This document shows, piece after piece, positions 23,501 through 29,437 of a DNA stretch of 49,286 nucleotides (position 1 is the stretch's first letter; every line of letters starts with the position of its first letter). Position numbers and translations under genes: made by a program. The DNA lies in the IMG/VR virus record IMGVR_UViG_3300012270_000003, positions 1 to 49,286 of that record; one strand, given 5' to 3'. The notes beneath the pieces are model-generated. The model made no database searches. It was not told the origin of the DNA and worked only from the letters and a program-made list of their open reading frames with translations. This DNA is from a virus.

Positions 23501-24238
23501 AAACGACTTAAACGTACAGGAGCTACTAAAGAAGAACTTTCTCAAGGGTTCCCTAAGTACAAAACGAAGCCAGAGATTGTCATTCCTGCTAAAGGATTAG
23601 AGATTGGAGAGCTTAAAGTATATCCAAAGCGTAACTCAGACTATCTTATTAATCCTGCAGGATTCAGAGACTTCAAGAATGATAGAAGTCTGCAAGCTTA
23701 TACTTTAGTATCAGGCACCACACCAATTATTCCTGAAGCTTCTCAAACCGTAGAAACTATAAAACGGTATGATAATAAAATGGTTCAAGCTAATCCTGAC
23801 AAAATTTATATCTTTGGTGATAACTTGATAAATGTAGGAAAAGGAGGTCAAGCTATCATTAGAGATAATGAAAATGCATTTGGTATTCCTACTAAAAAGA
23901 AACCAGCAAATTCTGAGAGTAGTTTCTTTACAGACACTGAGCTTAAAGAGAATATTTTAGCTATAGATAAAGCCATTGAAGATATTCAAAAAGATGGAAG
24001 ACCTATTGTATTTCCTTCTGATGGATTAGGAACAGGATTAGCAAATCTTGAAGAACGGGCTCCTGAAACATTTGTGTATCTTAACAATCGATTAGATGAA
24101 GTATTTGGTTTTGATAATATCACAGGAGTTGTAACTTCTGGTAAAGCAGAAAACAAAGCGCTTAAGAAATTAAAAGAAAATCCAGACGTTGACCCCAAAG
24201 AGGCAACGAAGAAAACTACGAAATGTCGAGGTAACTAA
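11531..24238 (+). CDS. Giant virion-packaged RNA polymerase polyprotein with zincin and C-terminal phage domain
   Basis: 4235 residues, one uninterrupted frame. In order: (1) glycine/alanine-rich hydrophobic segments near residues 85-120, 165-205 and 390-410, likely membrane-active; (2) long coiled coils around 920-1060; (3) a zincin motif HEVGH at 1976-1980, followed by a candidate third ligand Glu near 2025; (4) the RNA polymerase core, with a lysine-containing candidate first barrel near 3005-3055 and the catalytic loop DFDVD at 3334-3338, in the context GETIVLPTEIVAKAGSDFDV; (5) a C-terminal domain at about 4085-4200 (IFGDNLINVGKGGQAIIRD, then VFPSDGLGTGLANLEE), a module I recognise from other phages. 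DFDxD binds the catalytic metal; the crAss-like phi14:2 enzyme is the family precedent. It probably transcribes early genes after ejection. The stop overlaps the next start (TAATG). Confidence 0.85.
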   Translation: MSELDPLTNLPKNDPEPTPAKIGTPKGKSSLDELRRSHRALGSLRGGEGRTVQGTFGDYAPGANIVSNKNFNQIRAQGQSGLELFGKSLAQAGGAVVGMGLEVVGFLGEDIPQAITHMATGSEMEFERNFISQMGNDIEEWTQDQFQVYTTDEVNNGEFGRFFDATYWASLAPSIASTLSIMLPAGSIGRGAAYAARAFRAGKWGTRVAATVGSAVSSRHMEGMLEAYESYEQNYDKAINEGRSELEANTIASQEAAGTYRRGYINLVTDMFQWGALSRGLYFSNRAMKSSIIDISEKSGDDLVKAVGNVLKRNPSLTYKQAVQKAGFDWKDWVGQSVLEGYEEFNQEFIKRIASHNADVSLGLTDGRAMGFGEAIGSSLMSEHLQDPKTWDAALMGFIGGAVFQGVGGAYASYQNRGLEADMAMNMKAEQEKLGYIQETVKNINASIQTGDTQKAEIERQNLVFSLAINGMNTKDVTFGGAAIEGRMGNTIEMFEAIKNMTEEERANFGLGEESVELADKVIKDLQSIGDNLNKFFNETNVSKELDGPLAIMKAEQTYRIDKAIEMESDIDGKISEILSDGTTGKIYESLDTNQQSLFQEIIELESLQKTKKFLEEAPEDAYGAPEYRISMFKKGKAKAVARIDERIKEISEAINGKVERGKASKLVNEADVSSIDDQDVSGIMSNEDVQGVQDILKNMEDNELHRLYEARAENTTAIEMSKINLQELNKKGVHESIIDAMGKTSEKLQREYTERVIENKYRGGEMLLFEREDKEGETKIDFGRIFYPEEGVVAILPVDREGKTIGDIARVDKLKELKRIAKASAVDYDQMMSTEAFEIFQKEFRKNLKNGNFEQAFAFISDRLAESNYSDKMQGLKQELLDGFGEYINDIDSAGELISIYNSFLDFMPPTQLAEARDILQTRIEELQDQINDEIESISKSITRKVKDFRKLQEKVTEAEETTEQFKQDASARINEIFDELVEQEAKEELTNLDRRTKPAKAIEALEREMKEVEKDLKNVKKTIEREQAQILKDIKTLQKLADKVVDDKMSADMILDKEMKEIFSEMEYIKSRLLLNSNMTIETLDGLSSDYEELSASVERAITAIEKFREYTQEINDASGVIRKATRKAYNELLEEGLLSQTSSVFGDVGKQIFEAFRIKFNKNLTSELQNLNPESYGNRFEGVRKLINETRITSNNFPGDVNYWAAFDIDYPIFSELFQSSEMAELLNARNDIQRFIDLRSKYETYQGVLKRYQHILRNRAVAVKGRTVKGKKSTKEDTDTVEDFKPQRTIFTAFKRLAGNSGTNDKPNPDASQRRLYRYITNTSFKDNPHFVELMLAPDNYDVPEYYERDEVILAAVTDENRNYLKEDGTTTETFSLEENLYSTITEPSYTIPGSKYDRTFKPTPDYLKNHFAGKNYKERKANYEKEKERIKQTYAKRRNKWLADLRDGKEIKLGINGKSMGIDYIDLDNPQPLETMFDVEQVDLRVQTRELFEYKGDVVHFKRGHVVILDNERGNAHEGHTRNLNAKEKNTIIAALRQYANQSEFKGKKANYNKELRERAGRLQDAEGNVLSKPAFEVVKDLIYSFEDNAYLELMGNEMRVGDQIIPIYAENADGEFINKLNPELENALVEVLDGTHIQVQSAPLKNSDETYYQIIYEDGQFKETEYPSYKQYLLDNKVVQTYLQKPPKLENGEEGFRSYNQSLVISDKALDLGQSEFTLDDADSTPPPTEEDSGPTEVDLAVEGEIISDISQINNKEVIVEYTGAAIPLRVKVTNIDGNIDTEILSYDLENATDSIKKTFDVITKNAEKRNKLFTSWLNDGDKFKLIEDLQTFEIQKEETTEVPEPEESTIADPEVVDAYQIETPGKEESEYYDKIEKKSDKKDDATFDWFKGTASGRVLTNREFDIITGNLTSATGVPVVVKSKVEGLEFLQEHSDEKFTLENLPKGAYHRGIAYVFTDGEINSETVFHEVGHAIVDQIMDQNPELARELYNSIASTAQGRRIIEQVEAGYGDAFPNNVADPAVVGEIITTVLGKEASNQYQDKGTLQKIWDAIRNFFQEIFGESIRVNELNATTSIKDLAKILSEGRDIQLTPTLINRNTLRLQKADDLVLNDSVKFTSDTMDMMNYLFFDNLFNVFPDKLNILFTSDDSKEYYNEVLKAVKADVLVRRNTAVKQLKERKAKGKLISKEHTNFIDNLDFVRNNWDKVISLHQRNLKRYNIEVITEDTIGDSVTKDSNKYYQDASINFSAKQNATSAVRFLVGSLSSHKANFSFPGIKKNVDFGKVFNVLANHMAGTTTLAEKRDVITQKIRHQEGMTDLLNRTFMKSGFTKADINLMLQFNEAFSKHNNSYKIAISDEGDSFKLIDATINTSKNRLVKEWFSNSIRQNVYTLKNNQLVYKPSLVNSLKQKDLLLTSLNKNYQERLTKRAPNEEAQYKSYYKRLQFLEKLGIHVTAYDSLPSEEFNNSVDHMYNLIKKGKGINAFLRDGDMEGDLNAVVQHEIDNSVDWVENQHLNLENETVYNVTLNHYISLIEDKINRAANLNTLLDENPHLKSDYSKRSILLNRKGTSTPRHTKLFNKDGERTGKLTINITEGIKGNRKATPFGKLDHSDKIRVHINSVLSGQYPLFRAGDKKLERFIELGEIFSKKEIRENTYVKQFTEYLMDELDYIRKNRDLLSQYAGAQNLVENPIENSIMPKMVSGNKKLKTAMEKYIDGNLSAMTQTMFSTAEHQIKKHFEDMIPETIDYLEEFMVVEKQGDSYKNNGLLGLVDNDMVKYNQEQLENIIKTVVISEAAANIEQTKVFTGHPAFYKKSDNFFHRMSGALGTKKISSVGNGVNNLLNQFFPSNQRLYAYTDSKGRLQTTDKYEKGYRPIIRTAVFSDVITRSTELEEIKKTLKNADSYETMEEADAIGMVSLETYRDMKLRGAEWTEALERLYQWEKRPERATSIQFENWTTGETEKVTARDLVNTDGKRTTFNMLKPQYFGPLAEEEFIPGMYKTALLPVLREYNTPAFTTLKEYMSKSKTGIVTFESANKVGTKNPGQELYKDGVPDFSEVTTQDSYFEYWGLQLQTGNSVKDRVILGSQFMKQILSGIYENGEVRSDKAAELGDLASEMTRTHSDLIQLGIDELIEELGLTIVEGRYTIDSMESLIDFLVDEAEQRDANNNLIQGLSNLKKLMEAGLGLDVLSNRDKIENILASIADSRVISQKVHGGAKVQASSTFFEQNPRVKVGDKYLSNELQFYPEEGEGKGYMEVYMPHYFKELFGDNPEDVANELLEAVGFRIPTSGLNVIERIKIKGFLPQSAGETIVLPTEIVAKAGSDFDVDKLNVLLPNYRMVKGKPEYIEFFENGDQALKVIDKMYKELETDDVAVIRKQLKKRGYGKLADMLIDKTMKTGKRIKNASKQALNTKQAYQNRLISISSQILSHKTNREALLTPIGIDVLDNLKQEIDDIRKETYESDYATMTTNFKYLTRITQRNIESIAGTGLSALHVSDHVHSTRYNYYMLKNFDLEIPHNQTESGRVSLAGAKAYQTSEKVEDIHKNEEIGDTLNQITNMFIDGVKNPISYSLNLNLTTAKTALYLIRAGTPVRKVMYLLNQPIVREYTKLKSIQESIANEPKWTDKKFEQLLTDQKIDKIIRDKYGKGFSPVDYSDTEMKDQLSSPTNGEQRSYLQEYLKAETGATELNKYIQSTRIDTQAMGKNTSQLELMLGDLEFINEKSSVVRNSDRVVANTMDKDTPGFLQPHYTALKEFKKLFVPFFSHYSNPDSNHVYENMVSFVSSLDGLVEDKVKLLDKVKADLLTYKLMTSPVMINNSQYGPIGGSVDKLMVDENSVPERVMKKRETSDNLFLEYLLPILSQENIEGKGYNSLKLVDQRLDIVEQNNLINEFRNLFVTDPQLAADITRFVILQSGLQLSPITFTKFIPQEYYSEMLGSVANAPLNKQQFIQRFIQNNTNDNLLLPIQWKRGKPDKAKLWKRLKRTGATKEELSQGFPKYKTKPEIVIPAKGLEIGELKVYPKRNSDYLINPAGFRDFKNDRSLQAYTLVSGTTPIIPEASQTVETIKRYDNKMVQANPDKIYIFGDNLINVGKGGQAIIRDNENAFGIPTKKKPANSESSFFTDTELKENILAIDKAIEDIQKDGRPIVFPSDGLGTGLANLEERAPETFVYLNNRLDEVFGFDNITGVVTSGKAENKALKKLKENPDVDPKEATKKTTKCRGN

Positions 24239-27200
24239 TGAGTTTAGTCTGTCCAAATTACAACAGTGAATCATACATCCAGCTGGAAAGAGCATTGGGT
24301 CCGTTTAAAACTCATAACATTTTCTACCGTATGGATAATGAATTACCACCTATTGAAGAGGTGCCTGAAATTATTGCGTATGAACTGTCTGCTGAACGTA
24401 CAGAAAGTGAGTTAAACAAAGCTCCTATCTACGAGGATATTGTAAACAAACTGGATAACCCTGATGTAGAAAAACTACCTAATCAGGAAGGATATCTGAA
24501 TAAGAAGACAGGCAAAAAGGTTAGCCATCGTGTCAGTGAGCTTATTGAACGTCACTTGAAAGCTATTGGAAAGAACTATAAAGGAGAAGACAGACCATTT
24601 TTTGCAAGAAAAGGTACTGTAATACATAGTTATCTGGAACACATTGGTAAAGCTATTGCGAACAAAGAGTCTATAAGTCAATCAGATATTCGCGATGAAG
24701 TTGCTAAACTCTTAGAGCTTGATGAATTCAGTGAGTATGGACCAGAGTTTGTAAGCATGCACGCTAATCAATTTAAACAGTTGACATCAGGTATGAGAGC
24801 GCTTATCAGCGAAATACGCGAAATACAGAAAGAGATAAACCCAGATGTTGAGCCTAAGTTTTACTTTGAGCTTCCTATTATGGACAGTCTTTCTGACTTA
24901 GCAGGAACCATTGATCTTGCAGTCCTCTTTTCTGATGGAACTGCCGCTGTATACGATTACAAGTCATTCTCTCGTCCAGGAGAAGAAGCCCCAGGAGCTT
25001 TAAAGCAGAACAAATGGAGTATGCAGTTAGCTCGTTACAAAAACATGTTGAAAGAGAACTATGGTATCAAGAGTTTTCGACGTGCTCGTATTATTCCTAT
25101 TCGTGCAACGTATTCTGAGTACTCAGGAAACGAATGGATTAAAGAAATTGAAGATGGCTTCAAAACTATAGCCATGCAAGACGCAAATAATCGTCAGGAT
25201 ACGCAGTATCTCAACGCCATTCCTGTCGAAGAGCTAACAGGCGACCCTGCAGTCGATAGGTTGATTAAGAAGCTCTTAGAAGAGAAATCTCAGACTCAAT
25301 CTTTATTGAATCGAGCAAAAGCTGGAGAAAAGACCAGACTAATCAATAAGATCTCTCGAATCAATAACGCTTTAAAGAATGTACAGCTTAACAGAGATGT
25401 TACAGGAATGGTTAACGATGTAATAGAACTGTTTAATCAATATAAAGATCGATTAAATCTTCCTGCTACTGATGAACGCTTTATGGATTACAGCGAAGTT
25501 ACAGATGCTATTGGAGAAATGGAGATATATGCTAATCTGGCTTCTGATTTCAGTAACCAGTTAGATAATATGAAGAAAGAAGACCGTAAACGTCTTGGAC
25601 AAGCAGTATCTAAAGCAGAAAGTACGGCAAGACTTCTTCAAAATAGAATGTTGGATGAATTAGAAGAGCGTATTGGACATCATCATCTGAAAGCAGGTGA
25701 GATTCCTTCTGCCTTTGCACGCCAGTTTCAGGGAATTCAAGACTGGAATATGCCTGTGTTTCAACGACTCAACGAACTTATTCGTGAAGCAGATGAAATT
25801 ACACGACGTAAAACCCTTGATGAATTTGAAACCATAGAGAAGATTGATAAAGAGTTTTCTGATTGGGCAGCTGCTAATGGGTATGGTAAGATGGAGAAAT
25901 TTGATCTTCTATACGATGAAAATACAGGAAGACTTGTCAGTGAATATACGAAAGAGTTCTGGAAAAAGCGTGACGATATACAAGAACGAGCTCGTAATAA
26001 AGGCAAGGTTACAAAGGAGGAAAAAGACTGGCTGAAAACCTACTTTACATTGGATGAACAACGTTATGAATCTCGCAAGGAGAAAGTATTCAAACAGATT
26101 GAACACGATCTTGCTGTTACCCCCATGACTAAAGAAGAAGCAAAATCCGCTAAAAAACGTTGGTTAGACAACAATTCTATTAAAAGCGATGGGAGCAACC
26201 TGTACTCTTCCTACTACTTAAAGCCTCGTGAAGATAAAGCATCAGATTATCATTCAGAGAAGTGGAAATTCATTGAGTCTAACGAACCTGTTAAGAACTA
26301 CTATGATATGTATATCAAGTATAACCTACAGTGGACAGAAACCTTTGGCTCTCAAACCATAGGGAGACGCTTTGTAGCTAATGTTCGTAAAGGTCTTTGG
26401 GATAACATGGTAGAATTTGGTCCGGGAGGTCTTGGAGATTTAACCAGTATCTACCAAAATTCACTTCAGATTCATCAGGAAGATGAGCTTCTTGGTGCTG
26501 TAGATTCCAATGGTAATAGTCTGGCAACGATCCCGCTTCTGTATACAGACCCTGTGTATAACAAACCTTCTAATAAAGAACAACGACGTATAGAAGAAGA
26601 GTTAGCAAAGAAATACACACCAGATACTCCAGAGTTTGAGGAGGCTGTTCAAAAAGCTCTCTATGAAAGAGGGAAAGAGCTTGGACTGAAAACCAAGAGC
26701 AAAGACCTTACTAAATCCCTTATGGCTATGGTGTATTCAGCAAATACTCATCTCTCCAAGTCTGCTATTGAGGGAGAAGTCAAAGCCCTGAGAACCCTTA
26801 TCGAAAAAGAACGGGTAGAAAGTATCCAGTTAGATAATTTTGAAGAGAACATTATCCGAGAGGTTGAAGGAGATCTCGTAAAAAAAATCGGACTCGATCC
26901 CCAACTGAAAGAGTACTTTGACAGCTTCGTTGATATGCTTTTGTACGGCAAACAACTTAAAACTGATACGAAACTGGGTGATTATTCCCTGGCAAAAGTC
27001 ATGAATAGTATGATGCAGTATATGTCTATACGCTCATTAGGGTTTAACCACACTATTCAGATAGCTGATTATATTCAGGGTAAAACAGCCATGGGTATGA
27101 TAGCAAGAGAAGGTAGATACTTTACAAAACAATCATGGGGAGAAACACTTACAAGTTGGTCTCGACGTGATGATCAGTTTAAAAAAGTAGCTGAATACTG

Positions 27201-28356
27201 GCAACCTGAATCACGAAGTATTCCTTCTGAAAAAATAGAATTAACAGGAGCTACTACTTTTTCTCGTCGTTTTAGAAGCCGTACCTTATTTATAGGGTAT
27301 ATCTGGTCTGATGATAATATTTCAAAAGGGGTTCTCTCTGCTATGGCAAAGCATTACGTAGTGGACTCTGACAACAAAATAAAGAATCCTAAATTTGACA
27401 AGATTCTTGATAAAGATGCTCCTTCTGTCTATGACTCTGTACAAGAAAAAGATGGACAGTTATACATTGAAGGATTAGATGTCAAAGAGTTCGCTAAGTT
27501 CAGAGACAAAGTTCAAAAGATGTTATATCAGATACGTGGTACACAAAATGAACGTCAGAAAGGGTTAATTTCACGTACAGTTCTTGGACAATCTTTAATG
27601 CATTTCAGAAGCTGGATTCCTGGCTTAGCTCAAGCACGATTTGGTAAACTACGCTATGATTCTACGATGGAAACCATTGAGATAGGACGATTTAATGCTG
27701 CTATGGGAGAGGTATTAGGAAACGGAATGCTTCCTGCAGTTAAGGAGGTGCTTAAAATTATTTCAGAAGTAGTGGCTATGGGCTTGTATAAAAAGACGCC
27801 CAACAAAGCAGCTATCCAGCGTAAATTTGATAAGTTTATACAGCAACACCCCCAATACCGAGATATTTGGGATGTGGAAGATGTACAGGTACCTGATGCA
27901 TTCATACAACTATATAGAGATAAGCTTCATGGATTAGTTGCAGAACTAAGAATCTATCTGGCATTCTTTGTTACTGTTCAGCTTCTTGGAGGGCTTGAAT
28001 GGGATGATGAAGAAGAAGGAAACCTCTTTACATGGAATGCACACCAAATCGCAAGACGTGCTCTGCTTGAATCTTCCTTCTTCTGGAATCCAAGTTCCGT
28101 AGATGAGATCATCAAATCTCCTATTGCTTTATGGGGACAGGCAACAGAAGTTAAAAAAATGATAGAGAATGGGATTATTGAAATGTCCTATGTAGTAAAA
28201 GGTGAGAGAGACCCACGAGATAAAACCCCGTTTGGGTATTACGGATTGAAAAACACACCTGTTATTAATCAGGTGTTAGATATATTTGACCATTTCAACC
28301 GTTATAACCCTCCTAAGAGTGTGGTTGAAAAAGTAATGGAAGACCCTGATAATTAA
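24238..28356 (+). CDS. Giant virion protein with N-terminal PD-(D/E)XK nuclease domain
   Basis: 1372 residues. Residues 120-270 carry RecB/AddB-type nuclease motifs in the right order: GTVIHSYLE (His130, Glu134), GTID (Asp226), YDYK (Asp240, Lys242) and QLARY (Gln263, Tyr267). These are the metal- and DNA-binding residues of this fold, so nuclease activity is plausible. The remaining thousand residues are mostly helical, charged and without a motif I know; a few hydrophobic stretches occur near 1230-1260 (LRIYLAFFVTVQLLGG). In crAss-like phages this protein accompanies the RNAP in the virion. It might degrade host DNA or process entering phage DNA; that is speculative. It begins on the RNAP stop and ends sharing TTAA with the opposing gene. 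Confidence 0.75.
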   Translation: MSLVCPNYNSESYIQLERALGPFKTHNIFYRMDNELPPIEEVPEIIAYELSAERTESELNKAPIYEDIVNKLDNPDVEKLPNQEGYLNKKTGKKVSHRVSELIERHLKAIGKNYKGEDRPFFARKGTVIHSYLEHIGKAIANKESISQSDIRDEVAKLLELDEFSEYGPEFVSMHANQFKQLTSGMRALISEIREIQKEINPDVEPKFYFELPIMDSLSDLAGTIDLAVLFSDGTAAVYDYKSFSRPGEEAPGALKQNKWSMQLARYKNMLKENYGIKSFRRARIIPIRATYSEYSGNEWIKEIEDGFKTIAMQDANNRQDTQYLNAIPVEELTGDPAVDRLIKKLLEEKSQTQSLLNRAKAGEKTRLINKISRINNALKNVQLNRDVTGMVNDVIELFNQYKDRLNLPATDERFMDYSEVTDAIGEMEIYANLASDFSNQLDNMKKEDRKRLGQAVSKAESTARLLQNRMLDELEERIGHHHLKAGEIPSAFARQFQGIQDWNMPVFQRLNELIREADEITRRKTLDEFETIEKIDKEFSDWAAANGYGKMEKFDLLYDENTGRLVSEYTKEFWKKRDDIQERARNKGKVTKEEKDWLKTYFTLDEQRYESRKEKVFKQIEHDLAVTPMTKEEAKSAKKRWLDNNSIKSDGSNLYSSYYLKPREDKASDYHSEKWKFIESNEPVKNYYDMYIKYNLQWTETFGSQTIGRRFVANVRKGLWDNMVEFGPGGLGDLTSIYQNSLQIHQEDELLGAVDSNGNSLATIPLLYTDPVYNKPSNKEQRRIEEELAKKYTPDTPEFEEAVQKALYERGKELGLKTKSKDLTKSLMAMVYSANTHLSKSAIEGEVKALRTLIEKERVESIQLDNFEENIIREVEGDLVKKIGLDPQLKEYFDSFVDMLLYGKQLKTDTKLGDYSLAKVMNSMMQYMSIRSLGFNHTIQIADYIQGKTAMGMIAREGRYFTKQSWGETLTSWSRRDDQFKKVAEYWQPESRSIPSEKIELTGATTFSRRFRSRTLFIGYIWSDDNISKGVLSAMAKHYVVDSDNKIKNPKFDKILDKDAPSVYDSVQEKDGQLYIEGLDVKEFAKFRDKVQKMLYQIRGTQNERQKGLISRTVLGQSLMHFRSWIPGLAQARFGKLRYDSTMETIEIGRFNAAMGEVLGNGMLPAVKEVLKIISEVVAMGLYKKTPNKAAIQRKFDKFIQQHPQYRDIWDVEDVQVPDAFIQLYRDKLHGLVAELRIYLAFFVTVQLLGGLEWDDEEEGNLFTWNAHQIARRALLESSFFWNPSSVDEIIKSPIALWGQATEVKKMIENGIIEMSYVVKGERDPRDKTPFGYYGLKNTPVINQVLDIFDHFNRYNPPKSVVEKVMEDPDN

Positions 28357-28805
28357 GGACATATCTTACCTGGATGAACACCCTTATCTGTGTGAAAGCA
28401 GGTAGGGGTTTCTTCTATCTTCCCAAGAAGATAATCATAATACTGAGGAAAAATACGAGCAGAAGAATACATAATACTTCGTGCATTAGGTGGTATGTTA
28501 TTTTCCCAGTTAGTAATAATATTTTTAGAAAGTCCTAAAAGGTCAGCTATGTCCTTTCTTCCCATGTGAGGTTTATTCAAAGAAATGAATCTAAACATAA
28601 AATAACTCATCTTTTCTGTCTGTAAATCAAGTCCGATTAAATTGGAAATTCCTATACAGAAAAAGCAAAAGTTCTTTCTATCCATACTTTTGCTTAGCTT
28701 AGACCTATAAAGTTTTGCAACTTCTGCGTCAGAAGATGGAACCCCTTCATATTTAGGGCTTAATGAGTGTGTGGGAACTTCCAGAAGACCGGGAATAAAG
28801 CTCAT
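28353..28805 (-). CDS. Helix-turn-helix DNA-binding protein
   Basis: 150 residues if started at ATG 28805, which overlaps the upstream stop by 4 bases (ATGA); a longer start at 28829 is possible but less natural. Residues 81-106 (GRKDIADLLGLSKNIITN, then WEN) form an XRE/transposase-like helix-turn-helix. The region before it (NFCFFCIGISNLIGLD) contains two cysteines and may be a small dimerisation or nucleic-acid-binding part. As the last gene of the leftward arm it could regulate early or middle transcription, although its target cannot be read from sequence. Its TAA overlaps the TAA of the giant plus-strand gene within TTAA, so the two transcription units converge with no spacer. Confidence 0.7.
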   Translation of the reverse strand: MSFIPGLLEVPTHSLSPKYEGVPSSDAEVAKLYRSKLSKSMDRKNFCFFCIGISNLIGLDLQTEKMSYFMFRFISLNKPHMGRKDIADLLGLSKNIITNWENNIPPNARSIMYSSARIFPQYYDYLLGKIEETPTCFHTDKGVHPGKICP

Positions 28806-28990
28806 AATAAATCTTCTTCTATTGCCCAACTGTCAAATTGTTCTTCATGTTCTTTAAGATCTGACTCTGCATCAAGAAAATTAAACATAGCATCTGGGTG
28901 TTCACGTTGTAAATCAATAAGCATATTGCGTAATTGAGAGAACATGGTGCTTACAGTCATGGCATCTCCCTTTAATTGTTGATCGCTCAT
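28802..28990 (-). CDS. Small acidic protein of unknown function
   Basis: 62 residues, acidic and helical, with several Leu/Met heptad positions (FSQLRNMLIDLQREH) and a C-terminus rich in Glu and Asp (LKEHEEQFDSWAIEEDLL). No motif is recognised. It is coupled to the HTH gene downstream by an ATGA overlap, so it might be its partner or antagonist; that is a guess from arrangement. A 56-base AT-rich gap separates it from the upstream gene. Confidence 0.55.
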   Translation of the reverse strand: MSDQQLKGDAMTVSTMFSQLRNMLIDLQREHPDAMFNFLDAESDLKEHEEQFDSWAIEEDLL

Positions 28991-29046
28991 AAAAAAATAT
29001 AGTTAAATGTTAATATTTCTGAAAATGATTAATTATTCCTTAAAGG

Positions 29047-29358
29047 TCAAGTGCAAGATTCTTCTTGTTTTATACAAGTAATAAGTTCTTGTTCTAACCA
29101 TTCAGGAATATGGGGATTAAATAAGTCTCTACTATCTGTCTCAAAGTCAAAAAAATCCCAATGTTCTGCTATTTCGCCAACGGTACGATCAGGAGATTCG
29201 TAATAGTAGTCGAATTCCAACTCTATAGACTCTGAATTGATAAGACGACCGAGTTCAGCATATTTTAAGGCAGACTGCCAGTCAAATGGAATCAACTTAT
29301 GTTGGTATGCCCAATTAACAGCATCTTCATTATCAAGGTGTAGTGTGTAAGTAGGCAT
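29047..29358 (-). CDS. Small acidic protein of unknown function
   Basis: 103 residues, strongly acidic and aromatic-rich (ELEFDYYYESPDR; HWDFFDFETDSRDLF), soluble, with no recognised domain. Its ATG lies 26 bases inside the tiny membrane-protein gene upstream, in another frame. Highly acidic small proteins in this type of phage accessory cluster are sometimes host-takeover factors or DNA mimics, but nothing here proves that. The stop TGA is at 29047-29049. Confidence 0.55.
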   Translation of the reverse strand: MPTYTLHLDNEDAVNWAYQHKLIPFDWQSALKYAELGRLINSESIELEFDYYYESPDRTVGEIAEHWDFFDFETDSRDLFNPHIPEWLEQELITCIKQEESCT

Positions 29359-29437
29359 AAATAATTAAGTAAATAAATAGTAAAATTGAGGAGAAGAGTA
29401 TAAAAAATACAACTTCCCCTTGTCTTCTGCTTTTCAT
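29333..29437 (-). CDS. 34-residue single-span membrane microprotein
   Basis: ATG at 29437 overlaps the TGA of the upstream gene (ATGA) and the frame runs to TGA at 29333-29335. The product begins MKSRRQGE and continues with a hydrophobic stretch of about 20 residues (VVFFILFSSILLFIYLIIYA), ending YLHTTP. A basic N-terminus followed by one hydrophobic helix indicates an inner-membrane peptide with its N-terminus inside. It fills a stretch between two larger genes that would otherwise be unexplained. It could be a holin-like, inhibitor or exclusion peptide; the function is unknown. Confidence 0.55.
   Translation of the reverse strand: MKSRRQGEVVFFILFSSILLFIYLIIYAYLHTTP

Noticed and set aside
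28360-28440. Inverted repeats TACCTG/CAGGTA and TATCTT/AAGATA as a terminator for the late arm
   Set aside because: Short stems without a T tract in the plus direction, and inside the HTH gene.
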